This document shows, piece after piece, positions 5,820 to 6,070 of a stretch of DNA of 6,070 nt; the first letter of the stretch is position 1, and each line of letters opens with the position of its first letter. A model generated the notes under the pieces. The model worked only from the letters and a program-made list of their open reading frames with translations. It had not been told where the DNA came from and did not search any database. The position numbers and the translations under genes were made by a program. This stretch comes from Silvanigrellales bacterium (GTDB lineage Bacteria > Bdellovibrionota_B > Oligoflexia > Silvanigrellales > Silvanigrellaceae), in NCBI GenBank assembly GCA_028285285.1, contig JANQPW010000971.1:1-6070 (forward strand). Direction: 5' to 3'.

Positions 5820-6070
5820 TTATTCCCCTTCCGCAATCTTGAGTTGAACCGTCAGGTGCGATGTCCGTTTCAAAATCGGTGTCGCGCGACCCTGAGCCCT
5901 TGGCATAAAGTAGCGACGTTTCGGCCCATCGCTCACCACGAGATCGTCAACAATCGCCTGAGCCCTCTGACCAGCTGGAATCTGTGCGAGCGCCGACTTG
6001 ATCAGCTTCAATGCAGCAACAGATCCCGCACGACGTTCAACCGCCAACCGTGCAGCAGCCCTTCCGACAG
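5820..6070 (-). CDS. rplV: 50S ribosomal protein L22, C-terminal part (5' end cut by window)
   Basis: L22 spans the large subunit beside the peptide exit tunnel; its long beta-hairpin reaches the constriction with L4 and is a known site of macrolide-resistance mutations. Reading back from the TAA at 5820, the frame stays open to the window edge, giving 82 residues of a roughly 110-residue protein. A TTG at 6047 could be read as a start but is an internal leucine, because the frame continues upstream as VGRAAARL. LIKSALA (22-28) is the conserved helix. SDGPKRRYFMPRAQGRATPI (46-65) is the tunnel hairpin, and LKRTSHLTV (66-74) is the family signature. No tip deletion is evident. The gene ends 3 bases before rpsC, as in the S10 operon. 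Confidence 0.95.
   Translation of the reverse strand, partial: VGRAAARLAVERRAGSVAALKLIKSALAQIPAGQRAQAIVDDLVVSDGPKRRYFMPRAQGRATPILKRTSHLTVQLKIAEGE

Overview
All genes in this window lie on the minus strand and form one tightly packed block of ribosomal protein genes, read from high to low coordinates. The order is rplV (partial), rpsC, rplP, rpmC, rpsQ, rplN, rplE, rpsN, rpsH, rplF, rplR, rpsE, rpmD, rplO, secY (partial). This is the 3' half of the bacterial S10 operon joined directly to the spc operon. Both ends are cut: rplV loses its 5' end at base 6070 and secY its 3' end at base 1.

The organism is a bacterium. Evidence is the conserved S10-spc gene order, strong Shine-Dalgarno (SD) sites, and a bacterial SecY. 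S14 is the short zinc-binding (C+) form, which argues against typical alpha-, beta- and gammaproteobacteria, whose main S14 is the longer zinc-free form. The proteins look broadly like those of deltaproteobacteria-grade or other Gram-negative lineages, but I cannot name the phylum from this window.

Junctions between genes are 1 to 25 bases, with one exception. Most SD sequences sit inside or across the stop codon of the gene before, so translation is probably coupled along the transcript. Six of the fourteen visible starts are GTG. Ten of the fourteen visible stops are TGA, four are TAA and none is TAG. No stretch of 300 bases lacks a gene, and there are no tRNA or rRNA genes, mobile elements, CRISPR arrays or visible terminators.

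Three things depart from the standard layout. First, rplX (ribosomal protein L24), normally between rplN and rplE, is absent: rplN stops one base before rplE starts. Second, the L5 protein encoded by that rplE has an N-terminal extension of about 26 residues, glycine- and lysine-rich, with a weak resemblance to the KOW motif of L24. Third, the rplF-rplR spacer is 101 bases long, carries a perfect 7-bp hairpin directly against the rplR SD, and contains a possible 13-codon upstream ORF that overlaps the hairpin and ends 4 bases before the rplR start.

Functionally, the genes supply parts of both subunits (S3, S17, S14, S8, S5; L22, L16, L29, L14, L5, L6, L18, L30, L15) plus the core channel of the Sec translocon. 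The window is otherwise an ordinary core-genome locus.
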